DNA from: an uncultured Bacteroidota bacterium
GTDB lineage: Bacteria; Bacteroidota; Bacteroidia; Flavobacteriales; Flavobacteriaceae
DNA length: 64,000 nucleotides
Assembly (NCBI GenBank): GCA_902614065.1
Contig: CACMJT010000007.1
Span: 23,525 to 87,524 of the forward strand
Direction of reading: 5' to 3'
Numbering within the stretch: the first letter of the stretch is position 1; the number at the start of each line of letters is the position of its first letter. Made by a program: the position numbers and the translations under genes. The notes beneath the pieces are model-generated. The model was given only the letters and a program-made list of their open reading frames with translations, did not search any database and had not been told where the DNA came from. Positions 62,573 through 64,000 of this stretch are shown here, in pieces.

Positions 62573-62655
62573 GGGGAGATACTCAAGCGGCCAACGAGGA
62601 CAGACTGTAAATCTGTTGGTTTATACCTTCGCAGGTTCGAATCCTGCTCTCCCCA
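62573..62655 (+). tRNA. tRNA-Tyr (anticodon GTA)
   Basis: 83 bases with a long variable arm. Acceptor GGGGAGA with TCTCCCC, discriminator A. Anticodon loop CTGTAAA gives GTA. T arm GCAGG-TTCGAAT-CCTGC. Confidence 0.95.
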
Positions 62656-62669
62656 CAAAACTCTATCAA

Positions 62670-62742
62670 GCGGAAGTAGCTCAGTTGGTAGAGCGTCAGC
62701 CTTCCAAGCTGAATGTCGCCGGTTCGAACCCGGTCTTCCGCT
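62670..62742 (+). tRNA. tRNA-Gly (anticodon TCC)
   Basis: 73 bases. Acceptor GCGGAAG with CTTCCGC, discriminator T. Anticodon loop CTTCCAA gives TCC. T arm GCCGG-TTCGAAC-CCGGT. Confidence 0.95.
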
Positions 62743-62750
62743 CAATAAAA

Positions 62751-62822
62751 GCCGATGTAGCTCAGGGGTAGAGCGTTTCCTTGGTAAGGAAAAGGTCCCG
62801 AGTTCAACTCTCGGCATTGGCT
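62751..62822 (+). tRNA. tRNA-Thr (anticodon GGT)
   Basis: 72 bases. Acceptor GCCGATG with CATTGGC (one G-U pair), discriminator T. Anticodon arm TTTCC-TTGGTAA-GGAAA gives GGT. Last of the four; the gene that follows is on the opposite strand, not tuf. Confidence 0.95.
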
Positions 62823-62844
62823 CAATTTCTTAAAATAAGCTCTC

Positions 62845-63921
62845 CTATATTATCTCATTAATAGCTGCAACAAGATCATTGTCTTTGGAATAACTTATTT
62901 CAAAACATTCACAATTCAAATACCAGTTTATAAATGATTTGGCTGCCACATTATTCATATTTATGAAAGAATCATCTAAAAAATGTATCAATAAATCTTT
63001 ATTCTCGATTTTACTGATTTTGAGATTTGAATTCATTTTAAAACTAATCTTGATTATTTTTTGACATGGTATTAGTTTTTTTTTGGGGACATTATTCTTT
63101 GGGTAAATATATTTGGTAGGGCCCTTAGGTCCTGTTGTTTCACAAACGTGAAAACTATTATTCAATAATTGTTGAATTTTTTTATAACCACTAGGCTTCA
63201 CTGACATAGCATTGGGAAAGTGTCCAATTTTACCCTCTCTTGTAAGTGGTGACATATCATCACAAACTAGATCAAAACCATTTTTTAATAAAATTGATGA
63301 AGACAAGGTTTTTCCACTCCCAGATTTACCCATAATAATTACTCCTTTATCTCCCTTAGAAATAGTAGTACCATGTAAAAAACCTGTCCAACTCTTGTAT
63401 TTAATTTGGTGAAGGTTGGAGGTTATATGTGAAATTATTCTTCCTGAAAGAATGTGACTTTCTTCCCTTTTAAAAACTAATCTACTATTGTTAAGTTTTA
63501 ATAAACAATATTTATCTGATGAATAGACATAAATTTTTTCACTTAAATTTTTAGAATCACACTGGAGGTGATTTAGAAGACCTAAAACTGCTGATATTAT
63601 TTTTCCATCATTATATTCAATACTATAATAATTATTTTCAACTTTAAAATTAAACTGAAATATTTTTTTTGGTTTTTTAAATTTTATTTTGTGATTATCA
63701 ATTGATTTCCTTTCAACTGTAAATAGCTTATTTATGTCCTTTTCAATATTGTTAGCATTTTTAGGAAAGTTTTTTTTCAAATAAATTTTAAAATCATTTG
63801 TAGATTTATTTGAATACGCTTGAATCAGTTTCAAATTCCGATTGCTAACAACTAAAAACTTGTTGACATTTTTTAAATAAATTAGGCTTTCACTTTTATT
63901 TATTTTCTTCTTAACAATCAT
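62845..63921 (-). CDS. PqqD-like / HPr-kinase-like P-loop protein
   Basis: A 358-residue protein. Residues about 10-68 resemble a PqqD/RiPP-recognition-type domain (KFLVVSNRNLKLIQAYSNKSTNDFKI then a second helix). Residues about 175-300 match the HprK/P catalytic core: FLHGTTISKGDKGVIIMGKSGSGKTLSSSILLKNGFDLVCDDMSPL, with Walker A GKSGSGKT at 198-205 and the acidic pair Asp221-Asp222. It lacks the N-terminal DRTGG domain of true HPr kinases. Relatives phosphorylate lasso-peptide precursors or sit by sugar-nucleotide genes. No precursor or partner is in the window; the next gene lies beyond the edge. Confidence 0.75.
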   Translation of the reverse strand: MIVKKKINKSESLIYLKNVNKFLVVSNRNLKLIQAYSNKSTNDFKIYLKKNFPKNANNIEKDINKLFTVERKSIDNHKIKFKKPKKIFQFNFKVENNYYSIEYNDGKIISAVLGLLNHLQCDSKNLSEKIYVYSSDKYCLLKLNNSRLVFKREESHILSGRIISHITSNLHQIKYKSWTGFLHGTTISKGDKGVIIMGKSGSGKTLSSSILLKNGFDLVCDDMSPLTREGKIGHFPNAMSVKPSGYKKIQQLLNNSFHVCETTGPKGPTKYIYPKNNVPKKKLIPCQKIIKISFKMNSNLKISKIENKDLLIHFLDDSFINMNNVAAKSFINWYLNCECFEISYSKDNDLVAAINEII

Positions 63922-63967
63922 CTTTTAAGTGTGTAGTTTCAATTTACGATAATATTTTGAGGGTGAT

Positions 63968-64000
63968 TCAAAAAAAAACCCTCTGCATTGCAAAGGGTTT
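63968..64000 (-). terminator. Terminator for a minus-strand gene beyond the edge
   Basis: On the minus strand AAACCCT (64000-63994) pairs with AGGGTTT (63982-63976) around an 11-base loop, followed by a T run (nine T counting the stem's last three). A gene reading leftward from beyond 64000 should end here. Confidence 0.75.

Noticed and set aside
62533..62833. ORFs of 94-96 codons on both strands across the tRNA array
   Set aside because: They cover three or four tRNA genes and are translation artefacts of tRNA sequence.
1..64000. Insertion sequences, prophage, CRISPR arrays, rRNA genes
   Set aside because: No transposase, phage or Cas-type protein, no regularly spaced repeats and no rRNA sequence were seen; the only recombinase is chromosomal XerC.

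Overview
The window is AT-rich (roughly 30% GC by eye), densely packed bacterial chromosome. It reads as a flavobacterium of the Bacteroidota, probably a marine, genome-streamlined one. The evidence is a T9SS C-terminal sorting tail, Porin_10, LUD-ftsH-cdsA-psd, trpEGDCFBA order, a short PspC protein, MurB, LpxK and LipA/LipB of flavobacterial type, TAnnTTTG-type -7 boxes, and no usable Shine-Dalgarno sequences. NhaD, a Na+-type alanine symporter and a sulfatase suggest salt water; that part is inference. No insertion sequence, prophage, CRISPR array or rRNA was seen, and no stretch over 300 bases lacks a gene or RNA.

Layout. 1-2306: 3' part of alaS, a DUF4136 lipoprotein and a LysM glucosaminidase. 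2310-6440: lysS followed by a large zinc metalloprotease. 6509-12071: lipB, a large unknown lipoprotein, rnhB and a Porin_10 protein. 12060-18028: glutamate synthase gltB-gltD. 18206-20893: nhaD-folC, tRNA-Val and a terminator. 20904-27587: envelope and surface proteins (carboxypeptidase-regulatory-domain protein, DoxX-like, DUF1295, an alpha/beta hydrolase lacking its usual His, DUF1800-DUF1501 pair). 27580-34558: zinc-ribbon-like protein, Nif3, lpxK, lipA, ECF sigma factor with Nramp-like transporter, small Cys-rich protein, murB, DUF1573. 34655-41754: valS, psd, cdsA, LUD protein, ftsH, rsfS. 41766-47941: birA, SRPBCC, pyrE, Nudix, coaD, ddl, PASTA, rluD-type, yaaA. 47942-55910: a complete trp operon with a sulfatase gene between trpB and trpA and a leader-peptide attenuator upstream of trpE. 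55974-60380: rhodanese, PspC, AGCS symporter, acyl-CoA dehydrogenase, rpsU, xerC. 60381-64000: two PH-domain membrane proteins, a four-tRNA array (Thr-Tyr-Gly-Thr), a PqqD/HprK-like kinase and a terminator for a gene beyond the edge.

Regulation is the most interesting layer. The trp leader carries a 13-codon ORF with tandem Trp codons, an 8-bp terminator hairpin with a 9-U tract ending exactly at the trpE ATG, and a competing pairing that would break the terminator: a full ribosome-mediated attenuator. Several genes have a TTTG-type -7 box exactly four bases upstream of a GTG, ATG or TTG start, which predicts leaderless mRNAs and corrects several start codons. Nearly all convergent gene pairs overlap or abut at their stops, leaving no room for intrinsic terminators.
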